DNA from: a virus
DNA length: 50,515 nt
Strand: one strand, 5' to 3'
IMG/VR virus record: IMGVR_UViG_3300035698_005524
Location: 1 to 50,515 of that record
Under the pieces are notes generated by a model, which was not told the origin of the DNA, did no database searches, and was given only the letters and a program-made list of their open reading frames with translations. The translations under genes and the position numbers were made by a program. The first letter of the stretch is position 1. The number at the start of each line of letters is the position of its first letter. Positions 6,631-14,535 of the stretch are shown here, one piece after another.

Positions 6631-7548
6631 TCAGTCCCCGCTTAGGCTGTTGTCACCAACCTCGGGGTCTTCGACGGGCTCTTCAACGGGGTCATCAAGG
6701 ATTGTGGGGTCATCAAACCCACCGTCTTCATCCTCGTCGTTAACAATTGTCTCAGGGATGATGTGGCCCTCTTCGACGGCTTCTGCGGGGGTAATGGTGA
6801 GACCAGCAGGGGCTCGGTCAGAGAGACCTCCAGTCACCTCTGCAACGTCGGGACCAACCGGCTCAGTCGTGAACGTCGCCTGCTTCGGCGGGAAGTAGTG
6901 CATGGCCTCTTGGTAGAGAACCATGTCGTAACGGTTTGCTTCACGGATTGCGTCTCGGACTTCGCCTGGGATCTCAACATGCCCGGAGCCACTTGAGTTC
7001 TTGACGGGCATGCTGTCAAGCTCTGCGCCGTACCGGTCATGGAGAACACGCTGGACTTCGCCCAGGTCTTCAAAGAAGCCAACGTAGGCGAACTTCCGCA
7101 TGTTCACGATGGCCTTGTCCACATCCGCCTGTTGGATCGTTCCACGCATCTTCCCAGCGAACTGCCGGACATACACGTTCGTGAGGTTGGCAGCACGCGG
7201 GTTCTGGATGAAGTCAAGAACGCCGGACAGGGTGGCGTCGTAAAGGTCCATCTCAGGCCGGGTGTGCATCATCCAGTAATGGGAGAGGTACCGGCGAACG
7301 GGATGCCGGAGGACTGTGACGTACTCATATTCATGGGGTTTGACACAAGCATGGAATCCATACGGATAGTGTCCGTGGATAACCTTGGGGCAATTGTCTT
7401 CACTGCGAGCCCGTGACTTGACTTCCTCACGAGCAACAGCGCCGTCCTGCCAGCGGTACACGTCGTCTGCAAACGTTTGCCTCCAGTAGTACCACAGGGA
7501 CACTCCACCACACTTTGGCATGTGCATTGACATAATAACTGGGGCCAT
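6631..7548 (-). CDS. sulfotransferase family protein (305 aa)
   Basis: Predicted to move sulfate from PAPS to a carbohydrate or Tyr acceptor. Residues 8-19 (M-H-M-P-K-C-G-G-V-S-L-W) are the PAPS-binding P-loop, and residues 77-91 contain R-H-P-V-R-R-Y-L-S-H, the 3'-phosphate site with its Arg and Ser. The arrangement resembles carbohydrate sulfotransferases (Sulfotransfer_2 type). The core ends near residue 225; the last 40 residues are an acidic Asp/Glu/Pro tail. ATG 7548 has AGGAG seven bases upstream. It stands apart from the early block and faces the rightward genes. A second sulfotransferase lies at 39313. Confidence 0.8.
   Translation of the reverse strand: MAPVIMSMHMPKCGGVSLWYYWRQTFADDVYRWQDGAVAREEVKSRARSEDNCPKVIHGHYPYGFHACVKPHEYEYVTVLRHPVRRYLSHYWMMHTRPEMDLYDATLSGVLDFIQNPRAANLTNVYVRQFAGKMRGTIQQADVDKAIVNMRKFAYVGFFEDLGEVQRVLHDRYGAELDSMPVKNSSGSGHVEIPGEVRDAIREANRYDMVLYQEAMHYFPPKQATFTTEPVGPDVAEVTGGLSDRAPAGLTITPAEAVEEGHIIPETIVNDEDEDGGFDDPTILDDPVEEPVEDPEVGDNSLSGD
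7469..7480. repeat. palindrome site 3 (exact)
   Basis: Exact copy within the N-terminal part of the leftward sulfotransferase gene, read there as R-Q-T-F-A (residues 23-27). Confidence 0.85.
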
Positions 7549-7617
7549 AATGAATCTCCTTTGAGGTGTTCAACCTACAAGTACAGTATCAGCAACTGAG
7601 CCAAAAGCAATCGAAAC

Positions 7618-7646
7618 TTGCGCTGGGTACGTCTAGGCTGTATATT
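7618..7646 (+). promoter_or_regulatory. rightward sigma70-like promoter
   Basis: TTGCGC (7618-7623), 17 bases, TATATT (7641-7646). Same -10 hexamer as the leftward promoter-like sequence at 6453. Lies in the divergent region and could drive the first rightward genes. Confidence 0.4.
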
Positions 7647-7677
7647 AACTGCGTAGTTTACGATAAGGAGATTGAAG

Positions 7678-7764
7678 ATGGTATCCAGCGAAACGCCTCG
7701 CGTACACACGAGGGTGCATCCCCGCGCAGACTGGGCGCGCTCCGGAGTATCTCATAAACAATAA
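7678..7764 (+). CDS. possible 28-aa leader peptide
   Basis: ATG 7678 has AAGGAG seven bases upstream and opens a 28-codon basic frame ending in TAA just before the inverted repeat at 7771. The good ribosome site is the only support; codon content is not informative at this length. Could be a leader peptide or a chance frame. Confidence 0.3.
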   Translation: MVSSETPRVHTRVHPRADWARSGVSHKQ

Positions 7765-7770
7765 AATATC

Positions 7771-7791
7771 GCATACTATTACATAGTATGC
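7771..7791. promoter_or_regulatory. perfect 9-bp inverted repeat, likely operator
   Basis: Arms GCATACTAT and ATAGTATGC around a 3-base centre, all matching. It sits 94 bases before the ribbon-helix-helix gene, so it may be the operator of that protein. An RNA hairpin with a short T-rich flank is possible but AT-rich stems make poor terminators. Confidence 0.55.
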
Positions 7792-7885
7792 TCATTTTAC
7801 TGTTCCTTCGCTACCCGTCTCCTTCGGAGCCGGACTTACACGCACACCCGCCCGACCCAGCAACCGAAAACCTCAAGGAGAGAGC

Positions 7886-8053
7886 ATGCCAAGACAAAGA
7901 GTTTTCAAAGGCGAGCCAAAACGAGTCAGCCTTCTTTTGGAGCCAGAGGAGTACGACGCTTACTGCAAGATTGCGAAGAAGAAGGGCATGCAGTTCGTTA
8001 CGTGGTGTCGTACTTTGCTGCGCGCGGAAACAGGTTTTGAGCCGTCAGAATAA
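7886..8053 (+). CDS. ribbon-helix-helix DNA-binding protein (55 aa)
   Basis: After a basic N-terminus the protein reads as a short beta strand (K-R-V-S-L-L-L), a first helix (E-P-E-E-Y-D-A-Y-C-K-I-A-K-K), a G-M turn and a second helix (F-V-T-W-C-R-T-L-L-R-A), the Arc/MetJ ribbon-helix-helix layout. Such proteins dimerise and bind palindromic operators. ATG 7886 has AAGGAG seven bases upstream. Being the first clear rightward gene beside an inverted repeat makes it a candidate regulator of the divergent region. Confidence 0.65.
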   Translation: MPRQRVFKGEPKRVSLLLEPEEYDAYCKIAKKKGMQFVTWCRTLLRAETGFEPSE

Positions 8054-8056
8054 CCG

Positions 8057-8488
8057 GTGAACTGGATTTGCTTGCTAACCGCCCTCGCCATCGTTGAGGC
8101 ACCAAAGACAGAAGCGCAGGCTCTTGCTGCGATTGAACGCGAGGGAGCCTACGGACCTCTCCAAGTCCGGCAGGCTTGCCTTGACGATGTGAACGGGTGG
8201 TACGGCACAAACTATGCTCCAGAACAGATGGAGAACCTAGCTCTTGCACGGTTCGTTTGTGTGCATTATATTCGACACTGGTGTCAGAGGTACGAGTTCA
8301 AGACAACACTTAAGGCAGGCTACGAGATAGCTGCACGTATCTGGAACGGGGGTCCAACAGGATATTGGAAGACCGGGACAGAAGAGTACTGGCGAAACGT
8401 AGAGAAGGAGATTGGGATATGGCAGGACAACTCATTGGTGGACTCAACGAGACCGGCGAACTTTTCATTGTACGGAGGGGCAAGGTAA
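8057..8488 (+). CDS. lysozyme/transglycosylase-like protein (143 aa)
   Basis: Matches a small phage lysozyme-fold family by its layout: a hydrophobic start ending in I-V-E (candidate catalytic Glu 14), then G-A-Y-G-P-L-Q-V with a following D-D-V-N, and near residues 92-113 A-R-I-W-N-G-G-P-T-G-Y with T-E-E-Y-W. Family members are annotated as transglycosylase- or lysozyme-like, cutting peptidoglycan. GTG 8057 begins three bases after the previous stop. The hydrophobic N-terminus could be a short signal anchor. It could act in lysis or in DNA entry; no holin is adjacent. Confidence 0.65.
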   Translation: MNWICLLTALAIVEAPKTEAQALAAIEREGAYGPLQVRQACLDDVNGWYGTNYAPEQMENLALARFVCVHYIRHWCQRYEFKTTLKAGYEIAARIWNGGPTGYWKTGTEEYWRNVEKEIGIWQDNSLVDSTRPANFSLYGGAR

Positions 8489-8988
8489 AGACTTGTGAGT
8501 GCCGCTTCACTGTGTCAATGTTCAGGAACGCAGACGGCACCACTCTCCCCAGTGGCATGCCGTGCAACGATTACTGCCCTTTGCTTGGTGAGCCAACCCG
8601 GCGCGGCTCGGACCGAGTTGAACTTGAGCTTTGCAACAAGCGGACCTTGGCGTTTGCTCAGTTCATTGACCAGCGCCCCGCTCCTGTCATAAGCCCCCTC
8701 ACCAGGGAAGCCCCGGTACCTGCTCCAGTGACCCCCGCAGCCCCCCCGGTTCCTCGGTCTCTCACTGTAGACGGCGGCGGCATGGCACCCGATCCCCCCC
8801 TGCCAGCAGAACCTACCCTGAGCCCTGTTCCAATTGGACAGCCTGCGACACCTGCGATGGATGTTGTTGCCACCATGCCCCCCGCTCCCCTTGTTGTGCC
8901 TGCCCCCCGCCCTGTCCCGCCGGTCCTTCCACCATCCCTCCAGCAGGCTGTGCAAGACGCCGAAGCTGACCGGGCTGCCCAGGGATGA
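8419..8988 (+). CDS. hypothetical Cys- and Pro-rich protein (189 aa)
   Basis: ATG 8419 has AAGGAG eight bases upstream and lies inside the lysozyme-like gene (70-base overlap). Residues about 25-75 hold C-E-C and C-N-D-Y-C, a possible metal site; residues about 85-175 are a low-complexity Pro/Ala/Val region with repeated P-A-P and P-V-P. Pro-rich tails usually serve as extended linkers. No family recognised. Confidence 0.6.
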   Translation: MAGQLIGGLNETGELFIVRRGKVKTCECRFTVSMFRNADGTTLPSGMPCNDYCPLLGEPTRRGSDRVELELCNKRTLAFAQFIDQRPAPVISPLTREAPVPAPVTPAAPPVPRSLTVDGGGMAPDPPLPAEPTLSPVPIGQPATPAMDVVATMPPAPLVVPAPRPVPPVLPPSLQQAVQDAEADRAAQG

Positions 8989-9269
8989 TCAGCGACCTCC
9001 TTAGGGTGATGAGCGTTGAAAGCCTCCCTCACGTTGGATCTATCCAGTTTGTTCTGGATAACCGGCGGAAGGGGACCAGGATCTCAACGACGTCTGGGAA
9101 GTCTGGCGGTATCGTTGTGCGTTGCTCTGCTGAGTTATTTGTGAAGTACCGGGACGCCTCCAAGAGGCACCCGATAAAGTCAATGAAGGTGGAATTCGAT
9201 GATCACAGACAGACAGGGCAGGGTGAACCTTCCGACGCGGATGAAAAACGTCACGGTAGTGATCGTTGA
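8985..9269 (+). CDS. hypothetical protein (94 aa)
   Basis: ATG 8985 overlaps the preceding stop as ATGA. Beta-rich and basic in the first 70 residues; the last 25 residues overlap the next gene and look like run-on, so the protein's tail may be unconstrained. No family recognised. Confidence 0.55.
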   Translation: MISDLLRVMSVESLPHVGSIQFVLDNRRKGTRISTTSGKSGGIVVRCSAELFVKYRDASKRHPIKSMKVEFDDHRQTGQGEPSDADEKRHGSDR

Positions 9270-9549
9270 CACCCGCGATTTTCCAACGGTGAAGAAGCTG
9301 TATGCTCCTCTGCCGATGCCTATGACGGGGTTCCACGAGGCGTCCGCAATCAGGTGGCATCTCGAAGGCCTTGTTTCGTCCCCCAAGGGGGTTGTGTGTG
9401 ATGTTACCGGAAACTCGTGCTCTATCGTTTTCCCGTTCGTTGAAGCGACTGACGCCCTCGACGCGAAAACAAAACAGCCTGTAACCACAGATGATCTCGT
9501 TGGATTGTTCCGCCGTTTTGAGCCAAGGCTTGTGATTGTAAAGGAGTAG
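9199..9549 (+). CDS. hypothetical protein (116 aa)
   Basis: ATG 9199 has AAGGTGG six bases upstream, giving a 71-base overlap with the previous gene; a second ATG at 9241 (K-N-V-T-V-V-I-V) is a plausible alternative. Mixed alpha/beta; no motif recognised. Confidence 0.6.
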   Translation: MITDRQGRVNLPTRMKNVTVVIVDTRDFPTVKKLYAPLPMPMTGFHEASAIRWHLEGLVSSPKGVVCDVTGNSCSIVFPFVEATDALDAKTKQPVTTDDLVGLFRRFEPRLVIVKE

Positions 9550-9553
9550 ATTT

Positions 9554-9898
9554 ATGGAAGACGAACTGTGGGTCCAAATGTATACGGAAGCGCAACTGCC
9601 AGAAGGCTTTGCGTTGCTCAGCGACCCGTATCCAGAATTGGACGACGACGACAACATCATAGAAGGCGAGCTTGAAAGAGTCGCGTTGGTTCATGAAACC
9701 CTCAGGGGGCTTGGTGTCCGGTTTTTTCGAGACAACCGGCATTCAGAGTGCCCCTTCGACGTTGATGAGGCTGGTTTCGACGGGTACTACTACCAGCTTA
9801 GCCTGGATTCCGGTGTAGTCGATAATAGGCTCATGTGGGGAAAACTCGTTCGCGTTCTGTGGTTGACGCGGCGGCTGGTAAGGAAAAACGACAGATGA
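9554..9898 (+). CDS. hypothetical acidic protein (114 aa)
   Basis: ATG 9554 follows an AAGGAG site seven bases upstream. Acidic D-D-D-D stretch near residue 30, Tyr-rich segment near residue 78, basic C-terminus. Function unknown. The next gene starts in its ATGA stop overlap. Confidence 0.65.
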   Translation: MEDELWVQMYTEAQLPEGFALLSDPYPELDDDDNIIEGELERVALVHETLRGLGVRFFRDNRHSECPFDVDEAGFDGYYYQLSLDSGVVDNRLMWGKLVRVLWLTRRLVRKNDR

Positions 9899-10590
9899 TT
9901 TTGGACGTTGAAGTCAAAGAAGTACGCCACGAGGCGCTGCTTAGCGGTGAGTGCTCCATTTGCGGCCACGACTTCCGAGGCGGTACAGTAGTCATAGTGA
10001 ACCACGATGGTGAGGACGTTTCCCTCGACACGTGTGGAGGGATAGACTGCCTTTCGGAGATTGGGGTCCAGATGGGCGGTCCGATTTCTACCACGGTGCA
10101 GCAGGAAATCGGCAAACGTTTGCAAGACTTCTCCAGTGTTTTCCTCGTGAAGCGCCGGGAGGCCCTCGCGAGCAAACCGCATAACGCTGAGGACTTCTTC
10201 ATCCAGTTTCCTGAGTTCGGGAAGCTTGTTGAAGAGTTCGAGAACGGGATGTATGAGCGGGATGACGGTTCTCAGGACACCTACCTTGAGTCAGTGACTG
10301 ACCGGCTGAAAGAGGGGGTACTCCCAACGGGGAATCAGCAGAAAGCGTTTAAAGCCCGTGTGGACTACTACCTGACCTTACGCCGTGAGGGGAAGCCTGT
10401 GACCTCTTATGAGCGCACAGATGTTGCTGAGCTAATTGAGGACTCCCGGCGGATACTCAAGTCCATGCGACCCCGTCAGGCGGACCTCTTCCAGAACTGC
10501 GCTGACTTTTACAGGAAGCGTGGGTACCTCACTGTCAAGCAGGTAGCAGCACTCGAAATCATTAAGAAACGAGTATTGGCGGCATTCTAA
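9895..10590 (+). CDS. hypothetical protein with N-terminal zinc knuckle (231 aa)
   Basis: I start at ATG 9895, which overlaps the previous stop as ATGA and has AAGGA ten bases upstream; a GTG at 9835 would add 20 residues. C-S-I-C-G-H near residue 20 and C-G-G-I-D-C near residue 47 can form a metal site. The rest is helical with a basic C-terminus. It ends in a TAATG overlap with the small terminase, so it is co-translated with packaging genes, but I cannot assign a role. The palindrome at 10112 is read here as G-K-R-L-Q. Confidence 0.6.
   Translation: MILDVEVKEVRHEALLSGECSICGHDFRGGTVVIVNHDGEDVSLDTCGGIDCLSEIGVQMGGPISTTVQQEIGKRLQDFSSVFLVKRREALASKPHNAEDFFIQFPEFGKLVEEFENGMYERDDGSQDTYLESVTDRLKEGVLPTGNQQKAFKARVDYYLTLRREGKPVTSYERTDVAELIEDSRRILKSMRPRQADLFQNCADFYRKRGYLTVKQVAALEIIKKRVLAAF
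10112..10123. repeat. palindrome site 4 (exact)
   Basis: Exact copy inside the gene 9895-10590, read as G-K-R-L-Q. Confidence 0.85.
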
Positions 10591-11201
10591 TGGCAAGCAA
10601 GGTTGACAAGGTTGACAAGGCTGACAAGGTGAAGAGTGCAATTGCGCTTGCTCGGGATGAACGAATCTCAAACGTGTGGGAAATGCGTCTGAGGGGTGTG
10701 TCTACTCGTATGATCGCTGAGACTGTGAAGATCAGCGAGCGGCAGGTGTATGAGGACTTGAAGGAGATAGGGAGGAGGTACCGGGATGAAATCCTCAAGA
10801 TTGACCCTGTCACGCTCGTTGCGGAGAACCTCAAGTGGATTGATGAACTTGAACGCGTTGCTCTTTACGAGGTGTCGACGTCTAGTCGTAAGCGTCAGAG
10901 GGTGTTTGACCCTGATACTGGTAAACCTGTGGTTGACCCTGTCACTGGCGAGCAGAAAGAGGTTGAGGTTGTTGATCCCAACAAGGCCAAGTTTTACATG
11001 GCCGCGCTGAAGGCCCGGGAAATGAAGCTCAAGCTTCTCATGGAAACCGGCCTTATTCCCAAGGACCCAGAAAAGATGTTCCGGGCTCTGGAGGAATACG
11101 ATAAGGATGAGGTCAGGGAAGAGGGCACGGCGCGCACGGACGATGAAATACAAGAGTCCATTAAACATCTACTGAAGTTTGGGAGGCGCATGGGTGCCTG
11201 A
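10590..11201 (+). CDS. terS: terminase small subunit-like protein (203 aa)
   Basis: Likely recognises phage DNA and recruits the large terminase. Residues about 28-62 form a helix-turn-helix (R-G-V-S-T-R-M-I-A-E, then I-S-E-R-Q-V-Y-E-D-L), preceded by a Lys/Asp-rich leader and followed by a helical oligomerisation region. Near residues 100-125 is an inserted D-P-D-T-G-K-P-V-V-D-P-V-T-G loop. The position directly before the large subunit supports the call. It starts in a TAATG overlap with the gene before. Confidence 0.7.
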   Translation: MASKVDKVDKADKVKSAIALARDERISNVWEMRLRGVSTRMIAETVKISERQVYEDLKEIGRRYRDEILKIDPVTLVAENLKWIDELERVALYEVSTSSRKRQRVFDPDTGKPVVDPVTGEQKEVEVVDPNKAKFYMAALKAREMKLKLLMETGLIPKDPEKMFRALEEYDKDEVREEGTARTDDEIQESIKHLLKFGRRMGA

Positions 11202-12849
11202 AATAGACGACATGGAACCCAGGGATCTCATTGTCCTTGAGAAGCTCCTACAATTACGTGACAAACGGCTGGCCTTCGCGTTGGATCACCACCGCAACAC
11301 AAGGGGTCAGCCGATGTCGTTTGTAGAAAACGTGCACATGCATGAAATCTACAACACCCTTGCGAGGTCTATCGTGATTCAGGGGGGCGTCCAGAGTCTC
11401 AAGAGTGAATTTATCATTGTTGACACGCTTGCGTCGGCCGCTGTGGGGTTGTCCATATTTTTCGTTCTCCCGAAGTATGAGTCCAGAGCCAACTTTGTCC
11501 AGAACCGGATCGACAAGTGCATCCAGATGGTGCCGGAGTACAAGAGGATTTTGAAGAAGGGTTTCTTTGACAACGTGGCGATCAAGAACTTTGGTACAGG
11601 GGTAATCAAGTTTGTTGGCTCAAATGTAATAGCAGATTTTCGTGAGTTTCCGGCGGACGTATTGGTGGTAGACGAACTTGACGACTGTACACTGAAGAAC
11701 GTGTCTTACGGGGTCGACCGGCTCCGGTATAGTGACTACCAGTTCCAGCGTTACGTGGCCAACCCAACGGTGGAGGGTTGGGGCATCAATTCGTGGCTCC
11801 AACGGTCACAAGACAAACGGTGGTGTGTGGAATGTGATAACTGTCACGAGTTCAATGAGATGGACTGGTACAAGACCGTGGTGAGCTTGAAGTACGATGA
11901 GGATGGTGCTCCAAGCAGCTACACCATCATGGATGACGACTGGAAATCTGGCAAACGTTTGTACCCAATATGTCCGAAGTGCGGCCTCAAGTTTGGCCGT
12001 TTTAACTTTGGGCAGTGGCGGCCAAACAAGCCGGACGCAGTCATCGACGGGTACCTACTCAGTTTGCTCTTGTCCCACAAGAACACTCTCTCTGAGCTTC
12101 TCATGATGTTTCAAGAGGCTTTTGGCGACGAAGAGGGCATGAAGCATTTCCAGACGTCGGTTCTCGGGACCTGTTACTCTGGGTGGGGAATGAAGGTAAC
12201 GGATAGGATGTTGAACAAAGCCAAAGGGGAGTTCGGCTTTGTGCTTCTTCCCGGGTGCGGCCACATTGAGGGTGACAAGTCCGTTGGGACGAACAGCATG
12301 GGCATTGATGTAGGCAAGTTCTTCGACGTACGTGTGTCACAAGTTCTGGATGATGGAACGCGGAGAGCTCGTTTCATTGGCAAGGTGAAAACCGTAGATG
12401 AACTCATTGGGATTGGCATTAGGTACAACGTGGAATGCGCTGTGATGGACTCGGAGCCGGAGACGAGAATCGCGGAAGAGTTCCAGACAGATGCCCCCTT
12501 CTTTGTCTGGTTGTGCAAGTACGGTAGTGAAGGTGCAGCAGCCGGGTTGAAGAAGGACAAGAAGAAACTGCGGCTGACGGTGGACCGCACAAACGTACTC
12601 GACAAGACGATGAGCGAGTTTCGGAAGGGCCGGAACATCCTCCCACAGAACTTTGACAAGATTCTCAAGGGGGAGTACCTTGAAGAAATGACGATAAGTA
12701 CGCGCGAAGCAACTCACGACAGCAAGGGAAACCTGAGGTATATCTGGACGAAGGCAAAGGATCACTCACGGCACGCCGACGTTTACGACTACCTCGCGTC
12801 TAGGATGCTTGTAACGTCAGACATGACAATTGACGTATCAGTAGTCTGA
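11194..12849 (+). CDS. terL: terminase large subunit, GpA-like (551 aa)
   Basis: The ATP-driven DNA packaging motor and nuclease. GTG 11194 has GGGAGG eight bases upstream and overlaps the small subunit by eight bases. A Walker A-like segment (residues 63-72, I-Q-G-G-V-Q-S-L-K-S) and Walker B (V-L-V-V-D-E-L-D, 156-163) form the ATPase. A four-Cys zinc ribbon (Cys at about 211-217 and 260-263) is typical of GpA-type terminases. The nuclease domain starts near G-I-D-V-G (370) with Asp again near 419 (V-M-D-S-E). The Walker A has L-K-S where G-K-S/T is usual. Confidence 0.9.
   Translation: MPEIDDMEPRDLIVLEKLLQLRDKRLAFALDHHRNTRGQPMSFVENVHMHEIYNTLARSIVIQGGVQSLKSEFIIVDTLASAAVGLSIFFVLPKYESRANFVQNRIDKCIQMVPEYKRILKKGFFDNVAIKNFGTGVIKFVGSNVIADFREFPADVLVVDELDDCTLKNVSYGVDRLRYSDYQFQRYVANPTVEGWGINSWLQRSQDKRWCVECDNCHEFNEMDWYKTVVSLKYDEDGAPSSYTIMDDDWKSGKRLYPICPKCGLKFGRFNFGQWRPNKPDAVIDGYLLSLLLSHKNTLSELLMMFQEAFGDEEGMKHFQTSVLGTCYSGWGMKVTDRMLNKAKGEFGFVLLPGCGHIEGDKSVGTNSMGIDVGKFFDVRVSQVLDDGTRRARFIGKVKTVDELIGIGIRYNVECAVMDSEPETRIAEEFQTDAPFFVWLCKYGSEGAAAGLKKDKKKLRLTVDRTNVLDKTMSEFRKGRNILPQNFDKILKGEYLEEMTISTREATHDSKGNLRYIWTKAKDHSRHADVYDYLASRMLVTSDMTIDVSVV
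11951..11962. repeat. palindrome variant (GCAAACGTTTGT, 11/12)
   Basis: One mismatch at the last base; inside the large terminase gene, read as G-K-R-L-Y. Confidence 0.65.
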
Positions 12850-12858
12850 GGAAATACC

Positions 12859-14535
12859 ATGGCAGACAAAGCCACTAAGCTCGATGACGTTCTCGGGGAA
12901 GAAGAAGCTCCCGACGACGGGTTTCCTAGCTCAGAGGACGCACCGATCATAGAGAAGGCGTACATCTTTGGTGAGGACGACCCGGAACTCGTTACAGCCG
13001 AGGAGATCATAGACACTCAGTCTGACTTCTACAAGGCGCACCGCCTTGACACGAGTGAGATGAAGAAGAGCATGGCCGGGTCGAACCAGCCTGAGTCACG
13101 TGATCCTTCAAAAGAGATCACTGACCGGGATAGGGTTCCACATCCCTTTGATACCAAGATGCTCGCCCAGTTCCTCGAAGCGGAACCAATTCATTTCCGC
13201 TGTTGCCGGGTAAAGGTCACGGACTCCGTCATCCGCAATTGGCGAGTAGCCCCCCGGGAAGAGGAGAAGATCACTGCCCCGGAGTTCCTCGCAGAGAAGC
13301 AGGGGATGATTTCTTTCACGGAAGCCTGCAATGACTCTGAGGGTTTCGAGGGCGTCCTTGAGAAGGCGGCAACTGATTTTGAGGCAATCGGGTGGGGCGC
13401 CATTGAAGTGGTGAGAACACTCGACAAGAAGATAGTGTCCCTTTATCACATACCCGCGTCTCGGCTTTTTGCCCTGCGTGGGTTTCGTGGGTTTATTGAA
13501 GTGTGTCCTGTCACGGGCAAGAAGACGTACTTCCAGCCGTTTGGTCAGAAGGTTGTTAGCGTAACCCGTAAGGCTATTGATGGCACTCCTTTGATTTACG
13601 ATCCAAACTACGACGGCCCTATTGAGAGTGGTGGCGTTTGGAACCTCGTTGACAAGAGTGAACCAAACACGGTGCTCGTTGCAGGTGACATAGCGAAGTC
13701 TGCGAACGAGATCCTGTTTATCCCGAAGCCGCACCCGAAGAGTATCTACTATGGCATCCCCGACTGGATTCCTGCGGTGGGTGCTATCCTCGGGAACATC
13801 AACATCCGTGACTTCTTCCTCCAGTTTTTTGAGCATAACACGGTTCCTCAGTACGCTGTTATCATCAAGGGCGCGAGGGTCACTGACGAGGTGAAGAATG
13901 AGATCAAGAGGTACTTCACTCAGGAAGTCAAGGGACACAATCACCGGACTCTAGTTATCCCGCTACCGGCTGCTGGGGGCGACATCGAAGTTGTCTTTGA
14001 GAAGCTCAGCGCCGACACCAAGGAAGGCTCTTTTCAGGATACGCGCAAGAACAACTGGACTGAGATCCTCGTTGCTCACGGGCTTGCCCCGGCCATCGTT
14101 GGCGTCATCGAGTCAGCAAACCTCGGCAGTGGCAGAGGCACCGCACAGCAAGAGAACCACAAGAACCGCATTGTGGCGCCTCTCCAGAAGATGTGGGAGA
14201 GATACCTGAATCGACTGTTCAAGCATGGCCTTGGGCTTGTCATGTCCCTCATTGACTTTGACGAGTTGGACGAAGGCGACAAGCGCGCGGCTCGCCAGAA
14301 CAACGTTGAGTACCTCATACACGGGTGCCTGACGATCAATCAGGTCCGTCAGCGGTCAAAGCTTGGCCCACCTATCACAGGGGGCGACAGGGCTTTCGTA
14401 TTCGTTGGCGGGAACCTAATTTTCGTTGACGAGATGCCGAAGGCAGAGGGCGCCAAGAGCGAGGCGGAAGACTTGGATGCAATCGCCAAAACTATCGCGG
14501 AGCTACGGGATGCCTCCAAAGAGCCTAGCAGTTGA
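12859..14535 (+). CDS. portal protein, PBSX-like (558 aa)
   Basis: Forms the dodecameric DNA channel at the capsid vertex. Between residues about 395 and 450 lies the family signature: L-V-A-H-G-L-A-P-A-I-V-G-V-I, then a G-S-G-R-G loop and A-P-L-Q-K-M-W-E-R-Y-L. The N-terminal 65 residues are acidic and probably disordered. Y-Y-G-I-P-D-W-I-P-A near residue 300 is the typical 'YGxPdw' motif of PBSX-type portals. The gene follows the terminase by ten bases and overlaps the MuF-like gene by 26. Confidence 0.9.
   Translation: MADKATKLDDVLGEEEAPDDGFPSSEDAPIIEKAYIFGEDDPELVTAEEIIDTQSDFYKAHRLDTSEMKKSMAGSNQPESRDPSKEITDRDRVPHPFDTKMLAQFLEAEPIHFRCCRVKVTDSVIRNWRVAPREEEKITAPEFLAEKQGMISFTEACNDSEGFEGVLEKAATDFEAIGWGAIEVVRTLDKKIVSLYHIPASRLFALRGFRGFIEVCPVTGKKTYFQPFGQKVVSVTRKAIDGTPLIYDPNYDGPIESGGVWNLVDKSEPNTVLVAGDIAKSANEILFIPKPHPKSIYYGIPDWIPAVGAILGNINIRDFFLQFFEHNTVPQYAVIIKGARVTDEVKNEIKRYFTQEVKGHNHRTLVIPLPAAGGDIEVVFEKLSADTKEGSFQDTRKNNWTEILVAHGLAPAIVGVIESANLGSGRGTAQQENHKNRIVAPLQKMWERYLNRLFKHGLGLVMSLIDFDELDEGDKRAARQNNVEYLIHGCLTINQVRQRSKLGPPITGGDRAFVFVGGNLIFVDEMPKAEGAKSEAEDLDAIAKTIAELRDASKEPSS

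Larger units (their letters stand above)
7549..7885. promoter_or_regulatory. divergent control region
   Basis: The transcription divide between the leftward and rightward arms. It holds a rightward promoter-like pair (7618-7646), a possible 28-codon leader frame (7678-7764) and a perfect 9-bp inverted repeat (7771-7791). Local AT content is higher than in flanking genes. A leftward promoter for the sulfotransferase should also lie here, but I see only weak candidates. Confidence 0.5.

Noticed and set aside
7788-8060. 90-codon frame overlapping the ribbon-helix-helix gene
   Set aside because: Overlaps the better supported gene in another frame, lacks a ribosome site and has no sensible protein pattern.
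14426-14509. Upstream extension of the MuF-like gene to 14426
   Set aside because: Would translate the portal end out of frame into an Arg-rich stretch; ATG 14510 has the better ribosome site.
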